64,000 bases of DNA from Rhodospirillales bacterium (GCA_009885795.1 VFKA01000008.1:62001-126000), one strand, 5' to 3'; positions 15,801 through 25,971 are shown, counted from the stretch's first letter. Made by a program: numbers and translations. Notes: generated by a model not told the origin, from the sequence alone.

Positions 15801-18004
15801 GGGGCGCGGCCCCGGGCGAGGCTCATCCGCCGAGGCCCGCTTCCGGCCGGCAAGGAAATCCTTGCGCCGCCATCATGCGCCGAGACGGCGATCGGCGCGC
15901 CATCGAGGCTGGCGCCGGTTTCATGCGCCGGCCAGCCGGGCACGGCCACGTCGCCGGAGCCGGCCGGCACGGTCAGCGAGATCGCCCGCTTCGCGATCCT
16001 CAGATGGGTGAACCGTCCCATGATGTCGGTGCGCAAGCATACCGTTCCATCTCTCACCAGGTCGAGCCAGCCGCCGCGGCGCATGACCACCACGCCGCCC
16101 ATGGCGGAAAGAATCGGCCCGAGGCGGTCGTCGCCCGCCCGGTTCGTCACCTGCCAGCCGTCCCAGGGCGTCGCATCGGTGATCTCGGCCACGGCCAGCA
16201 GCGGCAGCAGCGCGCCCCAGCCATAGAAGGTATCGGTGTCGGACTGGTCGGTGGCCACGCCGGTGACCGCGTTGTAGTTCTCGGGGCAGCGCCGATGCCG
16301 CGTCCACTCGCCCATGAACAATCGATAGCCGTTGTCGGCCAACGCCGCGGCCTCGGCGTCGAATCCGGCGCGGCGCAAACCGTAATAGACGAGGAAGTTC
16401 AGCGGCGGCCACACCCGGCCGCGCCAATAGACGTTGTCGGCGAAGGCCGGATCGTCGCGCGTCACCGAGGGCAGCATCCAGGTGCCGCCGAATTTCCTGG
16501 GATCGCGCAGAGTCTCCACCATCGCCGCCGCCTGCTCGGCAGAAGCGGCGCCGGCCAGCAGCGGATAGAAGCTCGTCGGCGCCAGGCTGCGCACGAAGGC
16601 GCCGGACCACAGGCGATTGGCGAACACCCGGCGCTTTCCATCCCACAGTCGGTCGGCGATCCGCGCTTTCAGCGCCTGGGCGCGGGATTCGAGTCGCTTG
16701 GCAGTCTTCTCGTCCCCGGTCGCGCGGGCGAGCGCCGCCAACGTCTCGCCATCGAGCGCCAGCAGGCTGTTGAGGCCCACATCCTCGCAGTCGAGCGTCC
16801 AGCTCTTGGTGTTCAGCGTCGCCTCGTCGTGAACGGGCGAATTGTCCATGCTCGACTCGTCCTTGGCGGCAAGCTTGGTGCCGCGATAGAGCCCGCTACC
16901 CACCGGCGAGGTGCCGTACTCGACGAGACCATTGGCGTTGCCGTCGCGCTTGCGCCACCACCATTCGTGATTGGCGATGAGAGGGGCAAGCGCCAGGTCG
17001 AGCAGCTCGCGGGCGCCGGTGCGGGCGAAGATCTGCCACAGGATGAAGCCGCCGATGGGCGGTTGGCTCCGGTCCACCCAGGCGTCGCGCCCGGTGACGA
17101 GGCAGGGCAGATTGCCCTCCGCGGTCGCGTGGGCGACCACGGCGGCGAGGTTTTCGCGGGCGAGGCCGACATCGAAAAGCGACGCCATCAGAGCATGATA
17201 GAGAATGTCGTTCAACCAGACACCGAAGCCGCCGAACTTCTGCGTCACCCAGTTGCGGCTCAAGGATGTGTAGGGCCTGCGGTTGACCGCATCCCACACC
17301 GTGTTCCAGCCGATGACGTCGCGCACGGCATCGAGCACGCCCGCGTGCTCGCCCGTCTGCGCCGCCACCGGCAGCGTGGCCGGCGAGCGTTGCGGCGCCG
17401 TCGCCTTTCGCCCGCGCTCGATGCGAGCCTCGAACCGGAACGACGGCATTTCTTCCAGGTTATAGCGAAGCACGGCCACGGGACCCTTGGTGCCTCGGGA
17501 ATCCAGGAAAAAGTAACCCTTGGTCTCGAACTCCCGCTGCAGATGTTCAAGGTCGGGATGGAACGTCGCCATAAGCGGCAGGCGTTCGCCCTCGACGACG
17601 ATGCGTTGTGCCCCGGCCCCTGCCCGCATCGTGCCGGTCTCGGGATCATGGCGCCATTCCTCGCCTTCGAGGCGTAAGGCAAGCATGACCCAGAACCTGA
17701 GCCCCCATTCGCCGAGGCGCTTGGCTTCCCAATGGCCGATCAACGTGTTGGCGTCGGGTTTCTCATAAGTGAGGCGAAGCTCGGTCCCGGCATGGGCGAG
17801 GTCGAGCGCGACGTAGCTGCCGTCGATGTGGCGCGGGCCCAGCTTCAATCCCGGATGGCCGGCGGGGAACCGGGTGAAGGCGTTGGCGCTGCCGGCATAG
17901 ACGCAGACATCGAGCGAGAGGCCGAGCGGCAGATAGCTCATCTGCGCCGGGTGCTCGCTGTCCCAGGTGTTCCACAGGCGGTCGTCGGGTATCGCCGGTT
18001 TCAT
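15797..18004 (-). CDS. GH63-like (MGH1-type) glycoside hydrolase
   Basis: A 735-residue protein with an N-terminal beta-rich region and an (alpha/alpha)6-barrel region typical of MGH1-like/GH63 and glycogen-debranching relatives. Recognisable blocks are GGFILWQIFARTG, a YGTSPVGSGLYRG segment, DNSPVHDEATLN, VYWRGRVWPPLNFLVYYGL and TDTFYGWGALLPLLA. No signal peptide is seen, so it should act in the cytoplasm on an alpha-linked oligosaccharide or glucosyl conjugate; the substrate is not determined. It is coupled to the ribokinase gene by ATGA. Confidence 0.75.
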   Translation of the reverse strand: MKPAIPDDRLWNTWDSEHPAQMSYLPLGLSLDVCVYAGSANAFTRFPAGHPGLKLGPRHIDGSYVALDLAHAGTELRLTYEKPDANTLIGHWEAKRLGEWGLRFWVMLALRLEGEEWRHDPETGTMRAGAGAQRIVVEGERLPLMATFHPDLEHLQREFETKGYFFLDSRGTKGPVAVLRYNLEEMPSFRFEARIERGRKATAPQRSPATLPVAAQTGEHAGVLDAVRDVIGWNTVWDAVNRRPYTSLSRNWVTQKFGGFGVWLNDILYHALMASLFDVGLARENLAAVVAHATAEGNLPCLVTGRDAWVDRSQPPIGGFILWQIFARTGARELLDLALAPLIANHEWWWRKRDGNANGLVEYGTSPVGSGLYRGTKLAAKDESSMDNSPVHDEATLNTKSWTLDCEDVGLNSLLALDGETLAALARATGDEKTAKRLESRAQALKARIADRLWDGKRRVFANRLWSGAFVRSLAPTSFYPLLAGAASAEQAAAMVETLRDPRKFGGTWMLPSVTRDDPAFADNVYWRGRVWPPLNFLVYYGLRRAGFDAEAAALADNGYRLFMGEWTRHRRCPENYNAVTGVATDQSDTDTFYGWGALLPLLAVAEITDATPWDGWQVTNRAGDDRLGPILSAMGGVVVMRRGGWLDLVRDGTVCLRTDIMGRFTHLRIAKRAISLTVPAGSGDVAVPGWPAHETGASLDGAPIAVSAHDGGARISLPAGSGPRRMSLARGRAP

Positions 18005-18061
18005 CGCTTACTCGCGTCTTGGTGGATTGTGGCATCATGGTTCGAGACGGCCGCTGACGCG

Positions 18062-18123
18062 GCCTCCTCGCCATGAGGGTACCTCATCCCGAGGAGGCAG
18101 CGAAGCTGCCGTCTCGAAGGATG
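18062..18123. repeat. Family A dispersed palindromic repeat
   Basis: Intergenic element of the type CTCATCC(C)GAGGAGGC ... GCCGTCTCGAAGGATG, preceded by an inverted partial copy. Related copies occur near 29.9, 37.1, 54.9 and 57.8 kb. It sits between the isochorismatase gene and the GH63-like gene. Confidence 0.75.
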
Positions 18124-18144
18124 ATGTCAATTCCCGAATCGTCT

Positions 18145-18744
18145 TCAGCCCCAGCCTTCGAGTATGGCGTCGGTCGCCGCCACCCGGACCAGCGGCGCCA
18201 TGCGCGGAAAGACCGTCTCCAGCATCGCGCGGTGCGCCGGGAGCGATTGGCTGGTGACCGCGTCATTGGCGATGACGACGCGGTATCCCCGGTCCACGGC
18301 GGACAAGGCCGTCGCCAGCACGCACTGATCGGTTTCGGCGCCGGCGAGGATAAGCGTGTCGGCGCCGCGCCGCTCGATGCTGGCGGCCAGCGGTCCGCTC
18401 GCGAAGCTCGAGAACGTCGTCTTGTCGCAAAGTTCGCCCGGCGGCACGAGCGCGGCCAGCGCCGGCACGAGATCGAGCATGCCGGCATCGAGCCGGTCCA
18501 GCGTCACACTCGGCCAGCGGCGATAGAACGCGGCCCAGGCGCCGGGGGCATCCTCCGGCCGGGCCGGCGTCATGAACCGCGTGAACAGGACCCGGTCGGG
18601 GCGATGCCTGGCGAGGCGAAGGACGTTGGGAAGAATGTCATTCGCCGTCGGCACGAACCATGCCGTCTTCTCGGCGAACAGCCGCTGCATGTCGATGACG
18701 GCGAGGACGGCGTTCGGGCCTAGTCGGATATCGGATTCACGCAT
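18145..18744 (-). CDS. Isochorismatase-family cysteine hydrolase
   Basis: A 199-residue isochorismatase-like hydrolase. The catalytic triad is visible as Asp18 (VIDMQRLF), Lys108 (CDKTTFSSF) and Cys141 (TDQCVLAT). Members cleave amide or vinyl-ether bonds (nicotinamide, carbamoylsarcosine, isochorismate and others); the substrate here is unknown. It lies downstream of the polyamine-type ABC transporter on the same strand, separated by about 150 bp with two hairpins, so a link to the imported solute is possible but not shown. Confidence 0.8.
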   Translation of the reverse strand: MRESDIRLGPNAVLAVIDMQRLFAEKTAWFVPTANDILPNVLRLARHRPDRVLFTRFMTPARPEDAPGAWAAFYRRWPSVTLDRLDAGMLDLVPALAALVPPGELCDKTTFSSFASGPLAASIERRGADTLILAGAETDQCVLATALSAVDRGYRVVIANDAVTSQSLPAHRAMLETVFPRMAPLVRVAATDAILEGWG

Positions 18745-18798
18745 CCCAGCCTCGCCGGCGGAAGCGCCGCCGCCATTGTCGACGGAACAACCCTGTCG

Positions 18799-18868
18799 CC
18801 CCGGCGAAAGCCGGGGCCCATCTCCATGCGTCGCGATACGTCGCCATGGGCACCGGCTTTCGCCGGTG
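18799..18868. repeat. Paired hairpins between potA and the isochorismatase gene
   Basis: Two perfect seven-base stems stand close together: CCCCGGC-GAAA-GCCGGGG (18799-18816) and CACCGGC-TTTC-GCCGGTG (18851-18868). They look like a dispersed repeat unit and its partial inverse. No T-run follows, so an intrinsic terminator is not proven, but they could separate the transporter mRNA from the next gene. Confidence 0.6.
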
Positions 18869-18892
18869 CGACAGCCATTGTGGATGGCGCGT

Positions 18893-19972
18893 TCATGCGA
18901 CCGGCACCGTGTGTTCCGGCGACCAGACCAAGGTGACGGCGGCGCCGATCGCGTAAAGCCGCGCCGTGCGGTTCTGCGCGAACACCGTCAGCTCGCCGCC
19001 CGCCGCCGACGCCCGGTAGGTGGTGGCGTTGCCGGAATAGACGGCGCGCGTGATCGTCGCCCGAAGCCGGTTGCGCGGCGGGCCTTCGCCGGAATCCGCA
19101 GGCGCTACCTCTGCCGCTTCGATGCGGAATTTTTCCGGCCGCACGGCCAGCGTCGCCTGGCCTCCCGAGGCAAGCTTGTCGGCGGTCAGGATGCGCTCGC
19201 CATGCCAATCGATGGCGCCCAGACCATTCGGCCCGGCCGTGACCGGCCCGGTCAGCAGGTTGGCGTCGCCCAGGAAGTTGGCGGTGAAGGCGCTGTTGGG
19301 GCGTTCATAGACCTCGCTCGGCGTGCCAACCTGCACGACGCGGCCTTCGTTGAGGATGGCGACGCGGTCGGACAACGTCAGCGCCTCCTCCTGGTCGTGG
19401 GTGACGAAGATCGTCGTGATCCCGACCTCGCGCTGGATCTGCTTCAGCTCGACCTGCATCTCCTGGCGCAGCCGCTTGTCGAGCGCGCCCAGCGGTTCGT
19501 CGAGCAGAAGAACGCGCGGCCGGGTGATCAGCGAGCGGGCGAGCGCCACGCGCTGCTGCTGTCCGCCGGAGAGCTGGCGCGGCCGGCGTTCCTCGAGGCC
19601 CGAAAGGCGCACCAGCGCCAGCATCTCGGCCACGCGCGGCCCGGCGTCCTTGGCCGCGACGCCGCGCACCGACAATCCGAAGGCGATGTTGTCGAACACG
19701 CTCATATGCGGGAACAGCGCGTAATTCTGGAACACCATGCCGATGTCGCGCCGGTGCACCGGCACCGCGGACACGTCCTTGCCGTCGATCAGGATCTGGC
19801 CCTTGTCCGGCTCGATGAAGCCGGCGATCGTGCGCAATAGCGTCGTCTTGCCGCTGCCGCTCGGGCCCAAGAGGCCGAAGAATTCGCCTTCGCCGAAGGT
19901 GATCTGGACGTCCACCATGGCGCCGAGCTCGCCATAGTACTTGCTGGCGCCCCTGACCTCGACGACGCTCAC
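18893..19972 (-). CDS. potA: Polyamine-type ABC transporter ATP-binding protein
   Basis: A 359-residue PotA-like ATPase. Walker A is GPSGSGKTT, the Q-loop lies in VFQNYALFP, the ABC signature is LSGGQQQRVALARSL, and Walker B is VLLLDEPLGALD, followed by a switch histidine in VTHDQEEAL. The C-terminal TOBE-type region covers about residues 240-359. It energises uptake with the two permeases. The start is GTG 19972 in a GTGA overlap with the PotC-like gene. The solute is inferred as putrescine/spermidine or a similar organic cation from family resemblance. Confidence 0.83.
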   Translation of the reverse strand: MSVVEVRGASKYYGELGAMVDVQITFGEGEFFGLLGPSGSGKTTLLRTIAGFIEPDKGQILIDGKDVSAVPVHRRDIGMVFQNYALFPHMSVFDNIAFGLSVRGVAAKDAGPRVAEMLALVRLSGLEERRPRQLSGGQQQRVALARSLITRPRVLLLDEPLGALDKRLRQEMQVELKQIQREVGITTIFVTHDQEEALTLSDRVAILNEGRVVQVGTPSEVYERPNSAFTANFLGDANLLTGPVTAGPNGLGAIDWHGERILTADKLASGGQATLAVRPEKFRIEAAEVAPADSGEGPPRNRLRATITRAVYSGNATTYRASAAGGELTVFAQNRTARLYAIGAAVTLVWSPEHTVPVA

Positions 19973-20769
19973 CGCTCGCCCCCGAAGCGGTAGAACCGGG
20001 AGATCGCCAGCATCAACGCCATCGAGACGAGAATGATGATGGTCGAGATGGCGTTGATCTCCGGCGTGAAGCCTTTGCGGATCGAAGAATAGATTTCGAC
20101 CGGGAGCGTCGAGACGCCGGGCGGAGCGAGAAAATACGAAATCACGAATTGGTCGAAGGAAACCGCGAAGGCGAAAAGCGCGGCCGCGACCACGCCTGGC
20201 GCCATCACCGGCACGCTGACGCGCCGAAAGGCCTGCCAGGGCGTCGCCCCCAGAGTCGCCGCCGCTTCCTCGAGACCCGTGCCGAAGCTTTTGAGCCTGG
20301 CGCCGACCACGACGATGACATAAGGGAGCGACAGGGCCACATGCCCGAGCAGCATGGCATGGAACCCGCGCCCGATGCCGATCCAGAAAAACATGACCAG
20401 CATCGATGTACCGATGATGAGCCAGGGAATGGTGATCGGCGGGAACAGCAGCAGCTGCAACAGGGTCCGGCCGCGAAAGCGGTAGCGGGCCATCGCCAGC
20501 GCCGCGGCGGTCCCCAGCGCCGTGGCGACGACGGTGTTGACGATGGCGAGAGCCACGGAATTGACGCCGGCATCGATCAGCCGCCAGTTGTCGGCCAGGG
20601 CCTCGAACCATACCGTGTCGAACTCGATCGGCAGCAGATAGAGGCTCGAGCGGTTGAAGGCCATGATCATCATCACGGCGATCGGCAGATAGAGGAAGAA
20701 CAGCACGAGACCCAGATAGAGCCTCAGCGAAAGGGACAACAGGCCCGGCACTTTAGTACTCGCTTTCAT
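19969..20769 (-). CDS. potC: ABC transporter permease, PotC-like
   Basis: A 266-residue inner-membrane permease with six predicted helices and the EAA loop (EEAAATLGATPWQAFRRVSVPVMAPG) that docks to the ATPase. The ATG at 20769 (MKASTKVPGLL) is chosen because an upstream in-frame ATG at 20799 lies in a dispersed repeat. It is coupled to potA by GTGA. A repeat separates it from the PotB-like gene. Confidence 0.8.
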   Translation of the reverse strand: MKASTKVPGLLSLSLRLYLGLVLFFLYLPIAVMMIMAFNRSSLYLLPIEFDTVWFEALADNWRLIDAGVNSVALAIVNTVVATALGTAAALAMARYRFRGRTLLQLLLFPPITIPWLIIGTSMLVMFFWIGIGRGFHAMLLGHVALSLPYVIVVVGARLKSFGTGLEEAAATLGATPWQAFRRVSVPVMAPGVVAAALFAFAVSFDQFVISYFLAPPGVSTLPVEIYSSIRKGFTPEINAISTIIILVSMALMLAISRFYRFGGER

Positions 20770-20793
20770 GCGAGGCTGAATCGCGGGTGCCGC

Positions 20794-20863
20794 CCTCATG
20801 CTTCGACAGGCTCAGCATGAGGGCCTCATCCTGACCTTCCTCGTCCTGAGCTTGTCGAAGGAC
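20794..20863. repeat. Family B dispersed palindromic repeat within the pot operon
   Basis: Two inverted copies of CTTCGACAGGCTCAG-CATGAGG-like sequence (the second reads CGTCCTGAGCTTGTCGAAGG) lie between potB and potC. Related copies occur near 39.5, 41.2 and 63.6 kb. Confidence 0.75.
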
Positions 20864-20914
20864 GTGGGATAGCGGCCCTATGTCAGTCATCTGTCATTCG
20901 ATGCATGTCGCCCC

Positions 20915-21781
20915 TCACGCGGTCCGCAGGGTTCGGCGCAGGAACGGCGCCGCGAGGCCGAGGATCAGCAGCACGATCGCCAGCAGCGTGAAACTTAGCG
21001 CCGCCCCGAACGGCCAATTGAAGATGCGGGTGAACTGCTCCTCGATGACCGTCCCCAGCATGGCGCTGCCGGCGACACCGCCCAGGATGCGCGGCTCCAT
21101 GAACGAGCCGATGACCGGCACGAAGATCAGAACCGTGCCGGCCAGCAGGCCAGGGAGGCTCAACGGCAGGACGATACGCCGGAACACGGTGCGGCCCGGC
21201 GCGCCCAGCACGCGCGCCGCCTCGATCAGGCTCTCGTCGATCGCCTGCAAGGAGACGTAGCAGGTGAGGATCATGTAGGGCAAATAGGCATGCACCAGCC
21301 CGACGACCACGGCCGGATAGGAAAACAAAATATCGAGCGACGGCATGCCCGGCACGACCCAGTGGATGGCGCGATCGACCAGGCCGTCGCCGCGCAGCGT
21401 CATGGTCCAGGAGAACGTGCGCACCAGCGCGTTGCTCCAGAACGGCAGCACGATCAGCAGGAACATGGCCTCGCGCCAGCGCCCCTTCACATGGCGCGCC
21501 AGCGCCAGCGCCGCCGGGTAACCGAGCAGAATGCAGGCGATGGTGACATCCATCCCCATGCGCAGCGAGCGCCAGGTGAGGTCGAGATAAAGGTCCTTGG
21601 TCAGGATCGAACGGTAATGCGCCAGCGTCGCCACCGGCTGGCGGCCGCCGAACGGCGCCTCGGTCAGGAAGCTGAAATAAAGCATCGCCGACAGCGGCAG
21701 GAATATGGTCAGCACCAGCCACAGATAGGCGGGCGCCGTCAGGCCCAACACCGCCACCCGGCGCCGCTGGTCCGCGTTCAC
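20915..21781 (-). CDS. potB: ABC transporter permease, PotB-like
   Basis: A 288-residue permease with about six membrane segments and an EAA motif (IEAARVLGAPGRTVFRRIVLPLSLPG). It pairs with the PotC-like protein to form the channel. The start is GTG at 21781 with GGGGGA upstream. Order on this strand is potD, potB, potC, potA, the usual composition of a polyamine-type importer. Confidence 0.8.
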   Translation of the reverse strand: MNADQRRRVAVLGLTAPAYLWLVLTIFLPLSAMLYFSFLTEAPFGGRQPVATLAHYRSILTKDLYLDLTWRSLRMGMDVTIACILLGYPAALALARHVKGRWREAMFLLIVLPFWSNALVRTFSWTMTLRGDGLVDRAIHWVVPGMPSLDILFSYPAVVVGLVHAYLPYMILTCYVSLQAIDESLIEAARVLGAPGRTVFRRIVLPLSLPGLLAGTVLIFVPVIGSFMEPRILGGVAGSAMLGTVIEEQFTRIFNWPFGAALSFTLLAIVLLILGLAAPFLRRTLRTA

Positions 21782-21804
21782 CGCCGATCCCCCATGATGA
21801 AAGC

Positions 21805-21829
21805 GGGGCCCGGCGCTTGGCCGGGCCCC
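21805..21829 (-). promoter_or_regulatory. Strong hairpin between potD and potB
   Basis: A perfect ten-base stem GGGGCCCGGC/GCCGGGCCCC with a five-base loop sits just after the binding-protein stop. Such stem-loops commonly protect the upstream message so that binding protein exceeds permease. No T-run follows, so it need not terminate. Confidence 0.55.
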
Positions 21830-21844
21830 GATCTCTCGCCGAAA

Positions 21845-22888
21845 CTATTGCGCGAAATACGCCTTCGTCTCGTCCCAAAGCTCCTGGTACTGGGCGCGCT
21901 GCTCATCCGACATCGGCGCCATCCATTGCAGCCTGGCGACAACGGCCGGGTCGCCGAGAACGGCGCGGTTCATGGCATCTTCCGGAAGTTGCGCGTTGGC
22001 CTTGCCGTTGGACGAGGCCGGCGCTCCCACGTCGGTATCCCAGCGCACGTAGAATTCCGGGCTCACCATGAAATCGATGAACTGGTGGGCGGCTTCGGCG
22101 TTGGGCGCGTCCTTGGCGATCGACAGGCCGTCGAACCAGCCGATGGCGCCTTCCTCCGGCACCACGAAATCCACCGGCAGGCTGAAGGCCTTCTTGCTGC
22201 GCGCCGCCGAGCCGCTCCAATAGGTGGCGACATCGAAATCCTTGGCGCCCATGAACTTGTTCCACTCGTCCTCGGACGACCAGAAGGTCTTGATCTGGCC
22301 TTTGAGCGCGTGGAGCTTCTGCCGGACCGCCTCGATATCGGCGGGATTGTTCATGTCCTGGCCGGTAGCGATGGCGGCGAGTTGCACCGATTCGACGGCG
22401 TCGTCGCGCCAGCCGATGCGCCCGACATAGGCCGGATCCCACAGCACCTGGATACTGGCCGGCGCGGCGGTAAGGGCCTCGGTGTTATAGGCGAAGGACG
22501 TGACGCCCCAGACCCAGGCGACGCCATAGAGCTTGCCGTCGATGTTGAAGCGCGTCGAATCGCGTAGCTCGGCCGAGAGATCGGCGAAATTCGCGATCTT
22601 GGTCGAATCGATCGGCTGGAGTACGCCTTCCGCGACCGCCTGTTCGGTGAAGGCGCTGTTGATCAGCACGACGTCATAGACGCCGGGGCTGGTCCGCAGC
22701 TTGGTCAGCATCTCCTGCTCGGAGTTGAAATTGTCGTGGATGACCTTGACCCCGCTCTTCTCCTCGAAGATCTGCACCGCCCAGGCCTCGTCGGTGCCGT
22801 AGCCTTGCCAATTGAGAATGTGGAGTTCCGTTGGCTTGCCGGGCTGGAGGTAGAAATACGCGCCGACCACGACAACCACCACCACCAC
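21845..22888 (-). CDS. potD: Extracellular solute-binding protein, PotD-like, with interrupted signal sequence
   Basis: A polyamine-type periplasmic binding protein: after a hydrophobic stretch comes ELHILNWQGYGTDEAW, then NFNSEQEMLTKL, YDVVLINSAFTEQAVAEG and the C-terminal FIDFMVSPEF region. The annotated start is the first GTG of a GTG run at 22888, which has no ribosome site. In the same frame 33 bp upstream, an ATG at 22921 has an excellent AGGGAG seven bases before it, but codon seven (22901-22903) is TAG. Without that amber codon the signal peptide would read MSSKMK-x-LIAVVVVVVV. The gene is either damaged, suppressed or contains a sequencing error. Confidence 0.75.
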   Translation of the reverse strand: MVVVVVVVGAYFYLQPGKPTELHILNWQGYGTDEAWAVQIFEEKSGVKVIHDNFNSEQEMLTKLRTSPGVYDVVLINSAFTEQAVAEGVLQPIDSTKIANFADLSAELRDSTRFNIDGKLYGVAWVWGVTSFAYNTEALTAAPASIQVLWDPAYVGRIGWRDDAVESVQLAAIATGQDMNNPADIEAVRQKLHALKGQIKTFWSSEDEWNKFMGAKDFDVATYWSGSAARSKKAFSLPVDFVVPEEGAIGWFDGLSIAKDAPNAEAAHQFIDFMVSPEFYVRWDTDVGAPASSNGKANAQLPEDAMNRAVLGDPAVVARLQWMAPMSDEQRAQYQELWDETKAYFAQ

Positions 22889-22900
22889 AACGGCGATTAA

Positions 22901-22934
22901 CTATTTCATTTTACTAGACATTTTGTGACTCCCT
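22901..22934 (-). promoter_or_regulatory. potD ribosome-binding site, ATG and premature amber codon
   Basis: Reading on the minus strand, AGGGAG (22934-22929) precedes ATG (22921) by seven bases. The frame TCT AGT AAA ATG AAA then meets TAG at 22903-22901 before continuing into the valine-rich hydrophobic core. The site decides that the natural start was upstream of the annotated GTG. Confidence 0.65.
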
Positions 22935-23052
22935 GACTTGGTGGCTCGGATTTTCCGTTAAGCCGCCCCTCGATGAACGCAGAATGGCAGCATTAATGTC
23001 CCCGGCGCGGCGCCCGGTCAAGGCATTGACGCCGTCATTCCCGAGCAAGTCC

Positions 23053-23080
23053 TTGACTTCTCGGCTCCAAGCCCTAATTT
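23053..23080 (+). promoter_or_regulatory. Candidate promoter for the suf operon
   Basis: TTGACT (23053-23058) and TAATTT (23075-23080) are spaced 16 bp and lie about 75 bp before the regulator start. The 235-bp region between potD and this operon is the only room for divergent promoters. No specific iron or Rrf2 operator could be identified by eye. Confidence 0.35.
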
Positions 23081-23156
23081 TCAATTCGTACCAGATCGGT
23101 CATGATTGTTGGGCGCGAAGCGCGGCCGACTGGCGCCGAACCGAGGAACCAAGGAC

Positions 23157-23606
23157 ATGATCCGCCTCAGCAGATTGGCCGATTACGGCGTGGCGTTGGC
23201 GGGGCGTATGGCGAACTCGCCCGAGCGCTACTTCAACGCCTTCGAACTGGCGGGGGCGGCGGGCCTGCCGGCGCCCACGGTCAGCAAGATCCTCGCCCAG
23301 TTGGCGCGCCGCGGCGTGCTCATCTCCCAGCGCGGGGCCAAGGGCGGCTATCGCCTGGCGCGCGGGCCTTCCGAGATCACGCTGGCCGAGATCATCGGCG
23401 CGCTCGACGGTCCGATCGCGCTGACGCTTTGTCTCGAACAGGGCGACGGGGCGTGCGACGTCGAACACCTGTGCCCGAGCCGGCACGGCTGGCATCGCAT
23501 CAACGACGCCATTCGCAAGGCCTTCGAGGATGTGTCGCTGGCCGAGATGTGCGCGCCGCCGATGTTCATGGCGGCGCCGGCTGCAAGCGCCGAGGCGAGG
23601 GGCTAA
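23157..23606 (+). CDS. Rrf2-family Fe-S-sensing regulator of the SUF operon
   Basis: A 149-residue Rrf2/IscR-type regulator. The winged helix covers residues 1-70 (MIRLSRLADYGVAL through GAKGGYRLAR). Three cysteines at 92, 100 and 106 match the cluster-binding region of IscR-like proteins (IscR uses 92, 98, 104), so it probably senses Fe-S status. The start at ATG 23157 has GAGGAACCAAGG upstream. It is the first gene of the suf operon, 3 bp before sufB, implying autoregulation and control of cluster assembly. Confidence 0.85.
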   Translation: MIRLSRLADYGVALAGRMANSPERYFNAFELAGAAGLPAPTVSKILAQLARRGVLISQRGAKGGYRLARGPSEITLAEIIGALDGPIALTLCLEQGDGACDVEHLCPSRHGWHRINDAIRKAFEDVSLAEMCAPPMFMAAPAASAEARG

Positions 23607-23609
23607 GCC

Positions 23610-25064
<1,455 letters not shown>

Positions 25065-25130
25065 AGTGGCGAATCATCGACCCATGATGCCGGCACCCTC
25101 ACCCGCCTCGGCCTCGCGATGCTCGGCCTT

Positions 25131-25193
25131 GGCACCCTCTCCCGCGGGGCGGGAGAGGGAGGGTCCCGCGCGTCAGCGCGGGAGGGTGAGGGT
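25131..25193. repeat. Family C hairpin repeat between sufB and sufC
   Basis: An eleven-base perfect stem CCCTCTCCCGC-GGG-GCGGGAGAGGG (25135-25159) is followed by TCCCGCGC-GTCA-GCGCGGGA (25164-25183), framed by ACCCTC/GAGGGT. A related copy lies at 49.7 kb. It could lower or modulate expression of the genes downstream of sufB. Confidence 0.75.
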
Positions 25194-25230
25194 ACTGTTC
25201 CGTTACGGGCGGACGAATTAGGAATTTTGC

Positions 25231-25971
25231 ATGCTCCAGATCAAGAACCTGCACGCCAGCGTCGGCGGCAAAGCCATCCTCAACGGCCTCGATCTCACCC
25301 TGCCGAAGGGCGAGGTTCACGCCATCATGGGACCCAACGGTTCGGGCAAGAGCACGCTCGCCTTTCTGCTGGCCGGGCGCGAAGGCTACGAGGTTACCGC
25401 CGGCGGCGTCACTTACGAGGGCCGCGACCTCCTCGCCATGGCGCCGGAGGAGCGGGCGCGCGAAGGCTTGTTCCTCGCCTTCCAGTACCCGATCGAAATT
25501 CCCGGCGTGCCGACCGCGAGCTTCCTCAAGACCGCCGTCAACGCCGTGCGGAAAGCTCGCGGCCTGCCGCAATACGACGCCGTCGAGTTCCTGAAAATCC
25601 TGAAGGCGAAACGCGACTTTCTCGGCATCGGCGACGACATGCTGCGCCGCGCCCTCAATGTCGGCTTCTCCGGCGGCGAGAAGAAGCGCGCCGAGGTCTT
25701 GCAGATGCTGCTCTTGGAGCCGCGGCTGGCGGTACTGGACGAGACCGATTCCGGCCTCGACATCGACGCGCTGCGGATCGTCGCGGAAGGAATCAACGCC
25801 CTGCGCTCGCCCGACCGCGCCATTCTGCTCATCACCCATTACCAGCGCCTGCTCGACTATGTGGTGCCGGACCGGGTGCATGTTCTGACCGGCGGGCGCA
25901 TCGAGCGTTCCGGCGGCAAGGAACTGGCCCAGGAACTCGAGCGCCAAGGCTACGTCGGGACCGCCGCATGA
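25231..25971 (+). CDS. sufC: Fe-S assembly ATPase SufC
   Basis: A 246-residue ABC-type ATPase. Walker A is GPNGSGKST, the signature region is FSGGEKKRAEVLQM, and Walker B is LAVLDETDSGLD with Glu following the aspartate; these are SufC hallmarks. It drives conformational change in the SufBCD complex. Its TGA overlaps the ATG of sufD. Confidence 0.93.
   Translation: MLQIKNLHASVGGKAILNGLDLTLPKGEVHAIMGPNGSGKSTLAFLLAGREGYEVTAGGVTYEGRDLLAMAPEERAREGLFLAFQYPIEIPGVPTASFLKTAVNAVRKARGLPQYDAVEFLKILKAKRDFLGIGDDMLRRALNVGFSGGEKKRAEVLQMLLLEPRLAVLDETDSGLDIDALRIVAEGINALRSPDRAILLITHYQRLLDYVVPDRVHVLTGGRIERSGGKELAQELERQGYVGTAA

Noticed and set aside
25135-25183. Hairpins after sufB considered as an intrinsic terminator.
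   Set aside because: No T-run follows, related units occur elsewhere as dispersed repeats, and the suf genes downstream lack an evident new promoter.
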